From NCBI RefSeq assembly GCF_945859825.1, contig NZ_CAMAPC010000011.1, forward strand, positions 62,001 through 126,000: DNA of 64,000 nucleotides, read 5' to 3'. Shown here piece after piece: positions 42,428-51,012 of this stretch. Every line of letters starts with the position of its first letter. Positions within the stretch are counted from its first letter, which is position 1. The DNA is from Pseudoalteromonas holothuriae. GTDB lineage: Bacteria; Pseudomonadota; Gammaproteobacteria; Enterobacterales; Alteromonadaceae. Made by a program: the position numbers and the translations under genes. A model generated the notes under the pieces. That model was not told where the DNA came from. It ran no database searches and saw nothing but the letters and a program-made list of their open reading frames with translations.

Positions 42428-42647
42428 GACTTTTTACTCTGCGTAAAATGCGATAGGCAATCGCTATTTCAATAAGGTCAATTGTCCGTGTTTTTCAACA
42501 AAACAAAAGGAGTCAATGGTATTCATAATTTCTTGTTAATAAATTATAATAAACAATAGCTTATATTGATTAAGTAAAATTACCCATTGTAATAAGTAAG
42601 GAAAATTGTTGTAATGGAGAGGTCTATAGAATGAGAAGCGTTGAGTT

Positions 42648-43547
42648 TTGAATAATATCTATGTTTTGCATAAAAAAACGACATTCTTTGTAGTGTTTTT
42701 ACTCTTGTTGATATTTACCTGGGCATCGCCCAATGTACTGGTTAACAGTGAATTAAATAAGCTTTCACCTGTAAGTGCCTATTCGTATACATGTAAAATT
42801 AATCGCGAATCAAATTTAAGGGTCTTTAGAGTACATGTCCCGGTGCAGGGGCTAGCTAAAAAACTTTATGATACATTATGTGATAACAATGTATTGGCTA
42901 AGCAATATGACTCAGTGGAAATATACTGGGGTGGAAGCCTTGCTGGACAAATAGAGTTTTTAGCCAAAGGTATTGCTGATTTGATTCTAAGCAAAGATAA
43001 CGTGATGGAAGCGATGATGGCAGAGTCTACCCAGCATTACATGCCACTAATAGGCTATCCAAGTTACACCGCGTTTTTTATTTCATCCAGAGAGAAGCCA
43101 AAGATTGAGAAAGCATATTTTCTCGATAAAACCATTGGCTTAGTCGATTACCCAACTAGTCGTTCAGGTCATATTTTGCCTAAACAAGTGTTTAAGCGCT
43201 TAGATATAGATTTATCAACGCTGAACGTGGTTTATGCAAGCTCTCACAGTGCGCTTAGAGAGTTACTGTCTAAAGGTGACGTAGACATCATTGCCTCTTA
43301 TTGGCAAGAGCGCGATCAGCAGCGATTTTCGCAAAACTATATTACTCCAATTGCAGACAATGTTACAGGGAGTAAGTGGTATCTCAAAATGGTTGATGAG
43401 AACACCGATTTAGCCTGTGCATTACAAAATACGATTAGCGATGTGGTAAATAAAATGCAATCTAATTACTTCAGTGGTTTAAATCACTACTGGCAATGTG
43501 AATCCGTGCCCTATGGCTTAATTGAAGGTAAAGCAAGTGAAGAATAA
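42648..43547 (+). CDS. PhnD-like periplasmic binding protein
   Basis: A 299-aa protein starting at TTG, with an N-terminal hydrophobic signal or anchor (about 11-27) and one periplasmic binding fold of the phosphate/phosphonate PhnD-like group. Landmarks are RVHVPVQGLAKKLYD, YWGGSLAGQIEFLAKGIADLIL, GLVDYPTSRSGHILPKQVF and SSHSALRELLSKGDVDIIASYW. No ABC permease or ATPase is near. Its end overlaps the next gene, a two-pass membrane protein, by 11 nt, so the two are translated together and probably work together, perhaps as a ligand-sensing unit. No better start than TTG was found; GAG lies just upstream. Confidence 0.75.
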   Translation: MNNIYVLHKKTTFFVVFLLLLIFTWASPNVLVNSELNKLSPVSAYSYTCKINRESNLRVFRVHVPVQGLAKKLYDTLCDNNVLAKQYDSVEIYWGGSLAGQIEFLAKGIADLILSKDNVMEAMMAESTQHYMPLIGYPSYTAFFISSREKPKIEKAYFLDKTIGLVDYPTSRSGHILPKQVFKRLDIDLSTLNVVYASSHSALRELLSKGDVDIIASYWQERDQQRFSQNYITPIADNVTGSKWYLKMVDENTDLACALQNTISDVVNKMQSNYFSGLNHYWQCESVPYGLIEGKASEE

Positions 43548-44463
43548 GCAGCGCCTATTGTTCAGCTTAATATTACTGGTTGTAATATTTTGCTTATTAT
43601 TCAGCTTTTCACAAAGTTTGCTTATTAAGCGAGATGCAAAATTGGATTTGAGAACTTTGGCTACGAGAGTCGCATTAGACCTAGAGATGTTGCCAATTGC
43701 CGATCCTTTATTTAATTATAGTGGCGATAAAAAAAGAACCGCTAAATATATATTAGAAATTAATGATAAGCTCCAACTGAATAAGTCTCGTATTACCGTG
43801 CTTGATATTGTTAGCGTAGGAAGTACAAACAAAGCACCCCGAGAAAATGCCTATTTATTAAAATCAGCACATAAGAATGTTGCACTGCTTTATGATATAA
43901 ACACCCAACACAGCTGGATAAGCTATATTGTACCTGTTACCTTCGCAATTATGGCGTGGGTACTGTTCATTAGGGCCTTTATTTTAAATCGCCAACACTC
44001 TACAGAACAGCCAATTAGCACTGAGCTAAATAAGCCTAAGCTAGTTGTTAACCTACACACTAAATGCATCCACCTAAGCAATAATCAGTCACAACAGACT
44101 CAGCTTGCGAATAAGCCGCTGTGTTTTTACATTGCACTGGTAGAGTTTTGTGATAAAAATGCAGATGTTGTATTAAACCCAAATAAAGAGGCGCCGGAGG
44201 CGTTACTAATAATTGCAAATAGGTATTTTGAGCGTTTAACAGTTTTAGGGCATACCGTTAGAAAGAAACCAAACTTTTCTAGCAGCCTAGAAAAAACACT
44301 CAGTGAAATACGTGCTGCATTAGATGAAGCCTTAGTCGACAATCCTGATTTAAAAGCTAAGTATTATCCTCCAAAAGCATATGGAGAAGGGTCTCGTTCT
44401 AAATTACACAGCTATGGGTTATCTGAAATTAGCTTTGATGATGTTCAAGTAATAGGAAAGTAG
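43537..44463 (+). CDS. Two-pass membrane protein with conserved cytoplasmic domain, possible regulator
   Basis: About 308 aa, not assignable to a named family. Membrane segment 1 lies at about residues 8-26, a periplasmic domain at about 30-125, segment 2 at about 130-148 and a cytoplasmic C-terminal domain of about 155 residues. The last contains KPLCFYIALVEFC, LIIANRYFERLTVLGHTVRKK and LEKTLSEIRAALDEAL, then a basic GEGSRSKLHS stretch. The short helices and basic residues suggest, but do not prove, DNA binding in the style of membrane-bound one-component regulators. I chose the GTG at 43537 with AAGG upstream; a TTG at 43522 is also in frame. It overlaps the PhnD-like gene by 11 nt. A GC-rich terminator follows. 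Confidence 0.7.
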   Translation: MKNKQRLLFSLILLVVIFCLLFSFSQSLLIKRDAKLDLRTLATRVALDLEMLPIADPLFNYSGDKKRTAKYILEINDKLQLNKSRITVLDIVSVGSTNKAPRENAYLLKSAHKNVALLYDINTQHSWISYIVPVTFAIMAWVLFIRAFILNRQHSTEQPISTELNKPKLVVNLHTKCIHLSNNQSQQTQLANKPLCFYIALVEFCDKNADVVLNPNKEAPEALLIIANRYFERLTVLGHTVRKKPNFSSSLEKTLSEIRAALDEALVDNPDLKAKYYPPKAYGEGSRSKLHSYGLSEISFDDVQVIGK

Positions 44464-44465
44464 TT

Positions 44466-44490
44466 AGGGAGGCTATAAACGCCTCCCTTA
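44466..44490. terminator. Bidirectional terminator
   Basis: The arms agggaggc/gcctccct-like with a 7-nt loop lie between the convergent membrane-protein gene and the 5'-nucleotidase gene. Confidence 0.8.
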
Positions 44491-44492
44491 AA

Positions 44493-46073
44493 TTAAAGTG
44501 AATTGACTTTAATAGGTGAGTATTTTTGTAAATAGGCTTTTAGTACGTCAGCGTCAGTCATGCTGGTTGGCTTAAAGCCCTCTAAAGATGATAGGTTAGG
44601 ATAGCCATCGCCACCTGCTGCATTGTAGCTATTGATACTCATACGATAGCGGGCATTTAAGTTCAGTGGTTCATTATTTATCATAATATTACTTAATTCT
44701 CCATCGATTATGTCAAATGAGAGTTTATGATATTGTAAATAAGCGCCTGAATCTGGGGGGAAGCGGGCGACAATATTTAAATAGTCATATAAGTCAGCGC
44801 CGCTCCATTGCATTACAGTAATACGATTTTTAAATGGGTGTACTTTTAACACGTCTTTATAACTCACTTCACCAGTATCAATGCTGTGGCGAATACCACC
44901 ACCGCTTATGATGCCAAAATCTGCATCGACCGAGCTCATTTGCGCTTTGATAATTAAAGTCGCCAAGTTACTTTGTTTAAAACGTACTGTTGAACGTTTT
45001 CCATCTAGGTAACCATCAACATAGCCAATACTACCTTTGAGCTTTTTCTCTCCAAATGTTTGGTATGGTTTTAAAAAAGCTTTTAGTTCAGGGTCTGGCT
45101 GAATGTAATCGTTGATATATTCACCATCGGCATTTTTTAAGTTGACAGGAATTAGCTCATAACTGAGCAGTGTTTTGACACCGTTTTCAATTTTAAACTC
45201 AGCTTTGCCAACATACTTTCCCCATTCATGTGCTTGCATTATCCACACACCGTTTTGTTGATCAGGTGCGCAGGCTTTGCCAGGCGCAAACTGGTTATCT
45301 GGCTTACCTTGAGCATCGATACAAACAGGCTCTTGAGAATGGCCACCAATTATCATATCAATGGTATTAGGCGCTATATTTCGTGCCAATGTTACGTCAC
45401 CAGGGGCGTTTATACCAAAACTCGCGTCATGAAAGTGACCCATATGTGTAACAGCTATTACTACATCAACATGATGTTTAGCTTTGAGTGAATCAACAAC
45501 TGAGCTAAGCGCAGCAGCTGGCTCGGCAAAAATAAGGTCGCCTAAGTACTGCGGGTTAGCTATTTTGGCGGTATCTGTGGTGGTTAAACCAACAATAGCT
45601 ATTGATAACCCTTGCTTATTAACAATTGTGTAAGGCTGATAAGCGTGGCTATTGTCTGCGGCATGTAAAATATTTGCAGAAAGTAGCGGGAAATTAGCCC
45701 ATTTTTGCTGTTGCTCAAGTACGTTAAGGGGATTGTCAAACTCATGGTTACCGATTGCCATAGCATCATAGCCTAGCAAGCTCATTGCTTTGAAATCGGG
45801 TTCGGCTAACTGTAAATCTGATTCTGGTATACCTGTGTTGATATCACCCCCAGACAATAGCAAAACGGCATGACCTTTGTGCTTTGCTTGAGTACGCAGT
45901 TTATCTAATAAGGTCTTACGCGCAGCCATACCATATTCGCCTTGTTCGTTATGCCAAAAGCGACCATGGTTATCGTTGGTGTGTAAAACAGTCAGAAACT
46001 GTGGGCTACCTGAAGGTGAAAGCTGACAAGAAGATAGTAAGATGCAAGTAAACATCGTAAAAATAATGCGCAT
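44493..46073 (-). CDS. 5'-nucleotidase/metallophosphatase lipoprotein (UshA-like)
   Basis: Hydrolyses nucleotides, and in some relatives UDP-sugars, in the periplasm; 526 aa. The lipobox LSSC at about residues 13-16 marks it as a lipoprotein. Metallophosphatase motifs are complete: HTNDNHGRFW, GGDINTG, GNHEFD, THMGHFHD and GGHSQEP. The C-terminal 5'-nucleotidase domain has GGGIRHSID and YNAAGGDGYP, which bind the base. Together with the S1/P1 nuclease it could break external nucleic acid down to nucleosides. The gene stands alone on the minus strand. Confidence 0.93.
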   Translation of the reverse strand: MRIIFTMFTCILLSSCQLSPSGSPQFLTVLHTNDNHGRFWHNEQGEYGMAARKTLLDKLRTQAKHKGHAVLLLSGGDINTGIPESDLQLAEPDFKAMSLLGYDAMAIGNHEFDNPLNVLEQQQKWANFPLLSANILHAADNSHAYQPYTIVNKQGLSIAIVGLTTTDTAKIANPQYLGDLIFAEPAAALSSVVDSLKAKHHVDVVIAVTHMGHFHDASFGINAPGDVTLARNIAPNTIDMIIGGHSQEPVCIDAQGKPDNQFAPGKACAPDQQNGVWIMQAHEWGKYVGKAEFKIENGVKTLLSYELIPVNLKNADGEYINDYIQPDPELKAFLKPYQTFGEKKLKGSIGYVDGYLDGKRSTVRFKQSNLATLIIKAQMSSVDADFGIISGGGIRHSIDTGEVSYKDVLKVHPFKNRITVMQWSGADLYDYLNIVARFPPDSGAYLQYHKLSFDIIDGELSNIMINNEPLNLNARYRMSINSYNAAGGDGYPNLSSLEGFKPTSMTDADVLKAYLQKYSPIKVNSL

Positions 46074-46145
46074 ATAACTCTTTATAAGGGTAAACTAACT
46101 ATGCGCCTATTTTAAACTAAAAACTCTAAAGAGAAACCTATAAAA

Positions 46146-46331
46146 TTATGAATTTTTAGTGTTTTTGAAAGTGGCTAATACGGCATCTTCACGGCGTAAC
46201 AATTCTTGCCTTGCTAGCTGTGATTTATCGTGATTTATTTCAACCATCCAATTTAAAAAGCTAGCTGGTAATCTTGTATATGGCTCCCCTATATGAAGGC
46301 CAAAGTCACATATTGGCATTTCATTGTTCAT
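46146..46331 (-). CDS. Small DUF3820-like protein
   Basis: A 61-aa protein. MPICDFGLHIGEPYTRLPASF followed by LNWMVEIN resembles the short DUF3820 pattern (MPFGK.KG..L..LP..YL.W), also seen at the end of exonuclease X, but several core residues differ. The ATG has GAGG nine bases upstream, and the frame fills the space between its neighbours, so I think it is real. Function is unknown. Confidence 0.6.
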   Translation of the reverse strand: MNNEMPICDFGLHIGEPYTRLPASFLNWMVEINHDKSQLARQELLRREDAVLATFKNTKNS

Positions 46332-46431
46332 TATTATTATCCTCTATGTTTGTATGCGCTACATGCTAACAAAATACACAGTTAATTAAAGAACAAAACG
46401 TTACGCATTTAAGGTTTTTAATACCAATTGG

Positions 46432-46857
46432 TTATATTAATGTTACCAGCAGCGATAGCCACTGTAGAAAAACAAGCCCGCAGCCAATTAAAAACAGTCT
46501 AAAGCGTGTTTTTATATGATTATTTGTAATGTGTACAATGCTATGAGCTATGCGGGTAACTACAAACAACAAGCTACTGATAGCAAAAAACCAACCAGCA
46601 TTATTTAAATGTAATGCTAATAGAGCCACTACAAAAAATAGTACTGGCACTTCAAATTGGTTCTCAAAGTTTCGACTGGCTAACAATACCGCCTCTGGTG
46701 CGTGGTTTAGTTGCATGGTTTTGAAGTCTTCTTTTTTGAGGTTACCCTCACGCGCCGCTTCAAAGCGTCTTCGACCCATAATAATCATTATCCAAAAAGT
46801 GAGAGTGGTTTGTACAAACATCGAAATGATAACAATAAATACTGGTGAGATGAGCAT
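46432..46857 (-). CDS. MAPEG family membrane protein
   Basis: A 141-aa integral membrane protein with four hydrophobic segments. The MAPEG signature region is FENQFEVPVLFFVV after an initial MGRRRFEAAREG loop, and RIAHSIVHITNNHIKTRF is also typical. The eukaryotic members are glutathione-dependent transferases or eicosanoid enzymes; bacterial roles are mostly unknown. AAGGA lies upstream of the ATG. It is divergent from the M16 peptidase gene. Confidence 0.88.
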   Translation of the reverse strand: MLISPVFIVIISMFVQTTLTFWIMIIMGRRRFEAAREGNLKKEDFKTMQLNHAPEAVLLASRNFENQFEVPVLFFVVALLALHLNNAGWFFAISSLLFVVTRIAHSIVHITNNHIKTRFRLFLIGCGLVFLQWLSLLVTLI

Positions 46858-46970
46858 AATGCATAGTCCTTGGTTTACAGAGTGTTACAATCAATTCTGT
46901 TTAGTGGTTGCAAATTGTAACCATAGTAAAGACTATGAGTATTATAAGGCAAATATAAAATGGAATGGTT

Positions 46971-49859
46971 ATGAAAAAGTTTCTAGCTGTTGGTGTATTT
47001 ACTCTTTTGGTAAGTACGGCATGCACTAATTTAAATGATAAAAGTAATGTTAGTGTAAAACAGACCGCGCTGATCAGTGACAAGCTGATTACTAGCCCAA
47101 ATGATGACCGTGATTATCTGACAATGACTTTAGATAACGGTATTGAAGTTATTTTGGTTTCAGACTCAAGTATTGAAAAATCTGCCGCTGCGCTCAGTGT
47201 GGGTGTAGGTATGTTACAAGATCCAATGATGCAACAAGGTATGGCGCACTATTTGGAGCACATGTTATTTTTGGGTACTGAGCGTTTCCCCCAAACCAAT
47301 GGTTACTCTGATTTTATGAGTGAAAATGGTGGCGCGCATAATGCTTATACTTGGCTTGATATCACGAACTATATGTTTAAAGTTAATAATGATGCTTATG
47401 ATGAGGCATTAGAGCGTTTTTCGGACTTCTTTAAGGCACCTAAGCTTTATCCTGAGTACATAGATAAAGAACGAAATGCGGTTAATGCCGAATGGTCTAT
47501 GCGCAAAGAGTCAGACTATTCAGGGCAGTATAAGCTAGCGCGAAACATGCTAGGAGAGCACCCAGCGAACCGATTTATCATTGGTAATACGCAAACGCTT
47601 AGTGACAAAAAAGACAGTAACCTACACAAAGAAACCGTCGATTTTTATAACCGCTACTACAGCGCTAACATAATGAAAGTAGCCATGATCTCAAATGAAT
47701 CTTTGGCTGAAATGGCAAGTAAGGCAAATAAACATTTTTCAACAATAAAAAATAAAAACATTGCAAAGCCTGAAGTTAATACAAAAATAGACTTTACAAA
47801 ATTAGCTAAAAAGCGTGTTCACTATAAATCTAATGAAGATGTAAAACAGTTAAAAATTGACTTTACGATAGAGAATAACCAAGACCAATTTGCAGTTAAA
47901 CCAAATTACTTTATCACCTATTTGATTAGTAATGAAATGCAGGGAAGTCCCGCTCAAGTATTAAAAAAGCAGGGTTTAATATCTCAACTTGCCGCTTATT
48001 CATCTGTTGATGTTTATGGTAATTACGGCACTTTGCTAGTAGATATTGAACTGACCGATAAAGGGATGAAAAACCGCGAAACAGTGGTTGCGACAGTAAT
48101 GCAATATATTAATTTGATTAAACGTGAAGGAATAGATAGTAAATATTTTGATGAAATCAGAACTTCGCTTAATAATCAGTTTCTTTTCTTAGAAAAAGGT
48201 GATGAATTTAGATATGTGAGTAATTTAGCCGGTAGTATGCAAGACTACCCAATTAATCACGCAATTAATGCGCCTTACTATTATGCAAAATTTGATAAAG
48301 AGGCAATTGAACGTGTTCTAGAGCAACTGACTAGCGAACATTTGCGTGTCTGGTATATCAGTAAAGATGAACCAACAGACAGTGCTCTGCATTTTTATGA
48401 TGGACAATATAAGATAACTGATATTACCGAACAGGAAATAGAAAGCTGGAAAATACCCAGTCAATTTGCACTTGAACTTCCGAGTGTAAATAAATTACTA
48501 CCAGAGCAATTTGCAATAAAAACGACACCAGAGCAAGCGAGTAAGGGAGTTCAAAAAGTATTTGATGAGCCTGGCCTTACTATTTGGCATGCGCCAAGTG
48601 AGCGGTTTATGCACCAACCAAAAGGCAACTTAGATATATACATTAACTCACCAGAGCCGATGACAAATATCAAAGCGGATGTTGCATTGTCTGTTTGGTC
48701 GGATTTGTTCGCTATTGCGCAAAGCAGACTTCAAACTGAAGCAAATGTAGCGGGTATGTCACTAAGACTATCTCAAAACATTGGTCTGGTTTTAAATGTG
48801 TCAGGGTTTACGGATAAACAACCACAATTACTTTCTCAAGCAATGCAAAATTTGAAATTGTCAGTGACTCAAGAAGAGTTCGAGCAGGCATTAGACAGGT
48901 ATCGTCGTGCAATCATAAACCAAGGGCAACAGCGCCCAATGAACCAAGTCTTTGGAAAATACAGCAGCCTAGTTAAATCTGGGAGTTATGATCCCAATCT
49001 GTTGCTCAAAACCGCACAAAACTTGTCGTTGAATGAATTTAACATTATCCAAAACCAGTTATTAAAGCAAAATCAAGTTAGAGTGTTTGGTTTTGGCAAT
49101 TATAGTCAAAGTGATTTAGAAGCCGTTGCAAAAGTTATTAAGCAAGCTCTACCTAATAGGTTGCGTGTTACCGAGTACACTAAAGTTAAGTATTGGCAGC
49201 CTAAAGAAGGCGAAACGTTTGTGTGGCAAGAAGATATTGATATGGCAGATGTGGCATTGATAGATGTTTTGGTCCACCCTAAACCTGGGTTCATACAAAA
49301 AGCTGCTGCAAGGGTATTGGTAAGGCATTTACGCAATCATATTTTTGATACTTTACGTACACAAGAGCAGTTGGCATATATGGTAGGAGCTACGTCAGCG
49401 AGCATAGACGAATATTCTGCGTTAGCAATTTATATACAGACACCCGTTGAAGATGTTCAGAGTATGCAACAGCGTTTTGATAGCTATAAAAAGGAATATG
49501 GCAAAGTACTTGCGGCTCTTGATAATGAAATATTTTTACAGTTAAAAAATGCCAGCATAGTGTCATTGAAAGAAACCCCTAAAAACTTAAGTGACGAAAT
49601 ATCGCCACTGATAAATGACTGGTACAAAGAAAACTTTGATTATGACTCTAAGGATAAACTTGTTGCAGCGCTTGAAGAAGTGACTATAGCGGATGTGAAA
49701 GCTTTTTATCAACAAACTATGCTAAATGACAACGCATCTCGGCTGAATGTTCAAATGCGTGGACACAAGTTTAAAAATAAACCTTTTGCGCAGTTACCAA
49801 ATCAAACTAAATTGTCATCTATCGAAGATTTTTATCGACGTATTGCTTATCAACATTAA
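46971..49859 (+). CDS. M16 (insulinase/pitrilysin) zinc peptidase lipoprotein
   Basis: A 962-aa four-domain inverzincin peptidase. The signal peptide ends at lipobox STAC (about residue 18), so it is probably membrane-anchored in the periplasm or outer membrane. The inverted zinc motif is HYLEH at 93-97, followed by the distal Glu in AVNAEWSMRKE. The middle and C-terminal domains show the expected pitrilysin features, for example LRTQEQLAYMVGA, the RxxxQLxY-type substrate site. It would degrade peptides rather than large proteins. The start at 46971 gives a normal lipoprotein signal (MKKFLAVG); the ATG at 46965 adds two residues. A strong terminator follows. Confidence 0.93.
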   Translation: MKKFLAVGVFTLLVSTACTNLNDKSNVSVKQTALISDKLITSPNDDRDYLTMTLDNGIEVILVSDSSIEKSAAALSVGVGMLQDPMMQQGMAHYLEHMLFLGTERFPQTNGYSDFMSENGGAHNAYTWLDITNYMFKVNNDAYDEALERFSDFFKAPKLYPEYIDKERNAVNAEWSMRKESDYSGQYKLARNMLGEHPANRFIIGNTQTLSDKKDSNLHKETVDFYNRYYSANIMKVAMISNESLAEMASKANKHFSTIKNKNIAKPEVNTKIDFTKLAKKRVHYKSNEDVKQLKIDFTIENNQDQFAVKPNYFITYLISNEMQGSPAQVLKKQGLISQLAAYSSVDVYGNYGTLLVDIELTDKGMKNRETVVATVMQYINLIKREGIDSKYFDEIRTSLNNQFLFLEKGDEFRYVSNLAGSMQDYPINHAINAPYYYAKFDKEAIERVLEQLTSEHLRVWYISKDEPTDSALHFYDGQYKITDITEQEIESWKIPSQFALELPSVNKLLPEQFAIKTTPEQASKGVQKVFDEPGLTIWHAPSERFMHQPKGNLDIYINSPEPMTNIKADVALSVWSDLFAIAQSRLQTEANVAGMSLRLSQNIGLVLNVSGFTDKQPQLLSQAMQNLKLSVTQEEFEQALDRYRRAIINQGQQRPMNQVFGKYSSLVKSGSYDPNLLLKTAQNLSLNEFNIIQNQLLKQNQVRVFGFGNYSQSDLEAVAKVIKQALPNRLRVTEYTKVKYWQPKEGETFVWQEDIDMADVALIDVLVHPKPGFIQKAAARVLVRHLRNHIFDTLRTQEQLAYMVGATSASIDEYSALAIYIQTPVEDVQSMQQRFDSYKKEYGKVLAALDNEIFLQLKNASIVSLKETPKNLSDEISPLINDWYKENFDYDSKDKLVAALEEVTIADVKAFYQQTMLNDNASRLNVQMRGHKFKNKPFAQLPNQTKLSSIEDFYRRIAYQH

Positions 49860-49864
49860 GCAAC

Positions 49865-49902
49865 AAACCAGCATGCGCTTAGTGAGCACATGCTGGTTTT
49901 TA
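49865..49902 (+). terminator. Rho-independent terminator after the M16 gene
   Basis: The 11-bp arms aaaccagcatg/catgctggttt with a T-tail follow. An apparent earlier ATG for the next gene (49890) lies inside this hairpin, which argues for the start at 49917. Confidence 0.9.
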
Positions 49903-49916
49903 AAAAGGCCCAAAGC

Positions 49917-50423
49917 ATGAGTATATTACACACAAAAAGGCTTGTTGTTCGTAAAGCAACGATGGAAGATGTTGACTTTATTTTAGCCTTACTAAATCAG
50001 CGCAGTTTTATAGATAACATTGCTGATAAACAAATTCACACTTTGAAAGATGCACAAAACTATATTCAGGGTGCATTTTTAGATGCCTATGAGTTAGGGG
50101 ATAAGGCACCCTATATTGTTACTTTACAAGAAGGCACAGCCATAGGTGTTGCAGGGTTTTATCAAAGACCTATTTTCGATTTACCTGATCTTGGCTACGC
50201 ATTTATCGACCAATACACAGGCTACGGCTACGCAAAAGAAGCATGCATGGCGTTGCTTAAATTTGCGAAATATAATCTAAACATAGATGCTATTTTGGCG
50301 ATTACTTCTGCTAAAAACCAGCCGAGCATCAAACTATTACTTGGGCTTGGGTTGGAGTTTCAATCTAAAGTTGTGCTTGATAAGTCGATGGAAGAGTCTA
50401 ATTTGTATCGGCTGGACTTTTAG
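49917..50423 (+). CDS. GNAT family N-acetyltransferase
   Basis: A 168-aa acetyl-CoA-dependent acetyltransferase of the RimJ/RimL-like (Acetyltransf_3) type: TKRLVVRKATMEDVDFIL at the start, YTGYGYAKEACMALLKFA as the acetyl-CoA loop, and NQPSIKLLLGLGLEFQ near the end. The acceptor is unknown. The ATG at 49917 has AAAGG upstream. Its 3' end overlaps the convergent pqiC gene by 26 nt, so there is no terminator between them. Confidence 0.9.
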   Translation: MSILHTKRLVVRKATMEDVDFILALLNQRSFIDNIADKQIHTLKDAQNYIQGAFLDAYELGDKAPYIVTLQEGTAIGVAGFYQRPIFDLPDLGYAFIDQYTGYGYAKEACMALLKFAKYNLNIDAILAITSAKNQPSIKLLLGLGLEFQSKVVLDKSMEESNLYRLDF

Positions 50424-51012
50424 TTAATAGGGTTAGTTCTGTGGCAATCTGGTTTGCCAAATTTAGCCAAGATGTTTGCAGTGCGTTAACAAGCGCTGAA
50501 AACCCATTACTACTAAGTGCTGTTGAGAGAGTAAACATATGATGAGTTAGTAACTTGTTTCCTTGACTTGTCTGCTCATAAATATACCATCGGCCACTTA
50601 TCACTGCCCCTGCTTCATCATGTCCTGCAAAGTCACTTACCTCTACGCTTAGTAACAAAGCGGAGCTATTTGAAGATGGTACTTTGGTACTTGTGACTTG
50701 CCAATGAGTTAACTTATTTTGCAAAGCTTGCTGCAGGGTTTTTCCGAGCATATAGCTTGGGTTTTCAGCCCAAAAATGGTTCTGTGCAATGGATACTTTG
50801 TTTTTTCCCAAAAGCTGTACAATACCCTGCTGGTCGCTTACTCCAACAACCTTTATCTGATTTACCTTTAAAACCCGGCTGTTACTAGTGAATGAATCGT
50901 TTTGTATTTCATTGGGCTGAAACTCAAAACTGTAGTAATTCTTTTTACTTTTGTTAGGTGTACTACAAGCACATAGCAAAATAACGACTAAAGCAATCCC
51001 AATTAAACGCAT
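50398..51012 (-). CDS. pqiC: PqiC, outer-membrane lipoprotein of the Pqi system
   Basis: A 204-aa lipoprotein (lipobox LLCACS, Cys at about residue 16) of the PqiC/DUF330 auxiliary family. Landmarks are YYSFEF, LKVNQIKVVGVSDQQGIV and YIYEQTSQGNKLL. In E. coli, PqiABC forms a trans-envelope path of the MCE type, thought to move lipids or keep the membrane intact, with PqiC docking at the outer membrane. It begins directly after pqiB with no gap, so the three genes are one operon. Confidence 0.9.
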   Translation of the reverse strand: MRLIGIALVVILLCACSTPNKSKKNYYSFEFQPNEIQNDSFTSNSRVLKVNQIKVVGVSDQQGIVQLLGKNKVSIAQNHFWAENPSYMLGKTLQQALQNKLTHWQVTSTKVPSSNSSALLLSVEVSDFAGHDEAGAVISGRWYIYEQTSQGNKLLTHHMFTLSTALSSNGFSALVNALQTSWLNLANQIATELTLLTKSPADTN

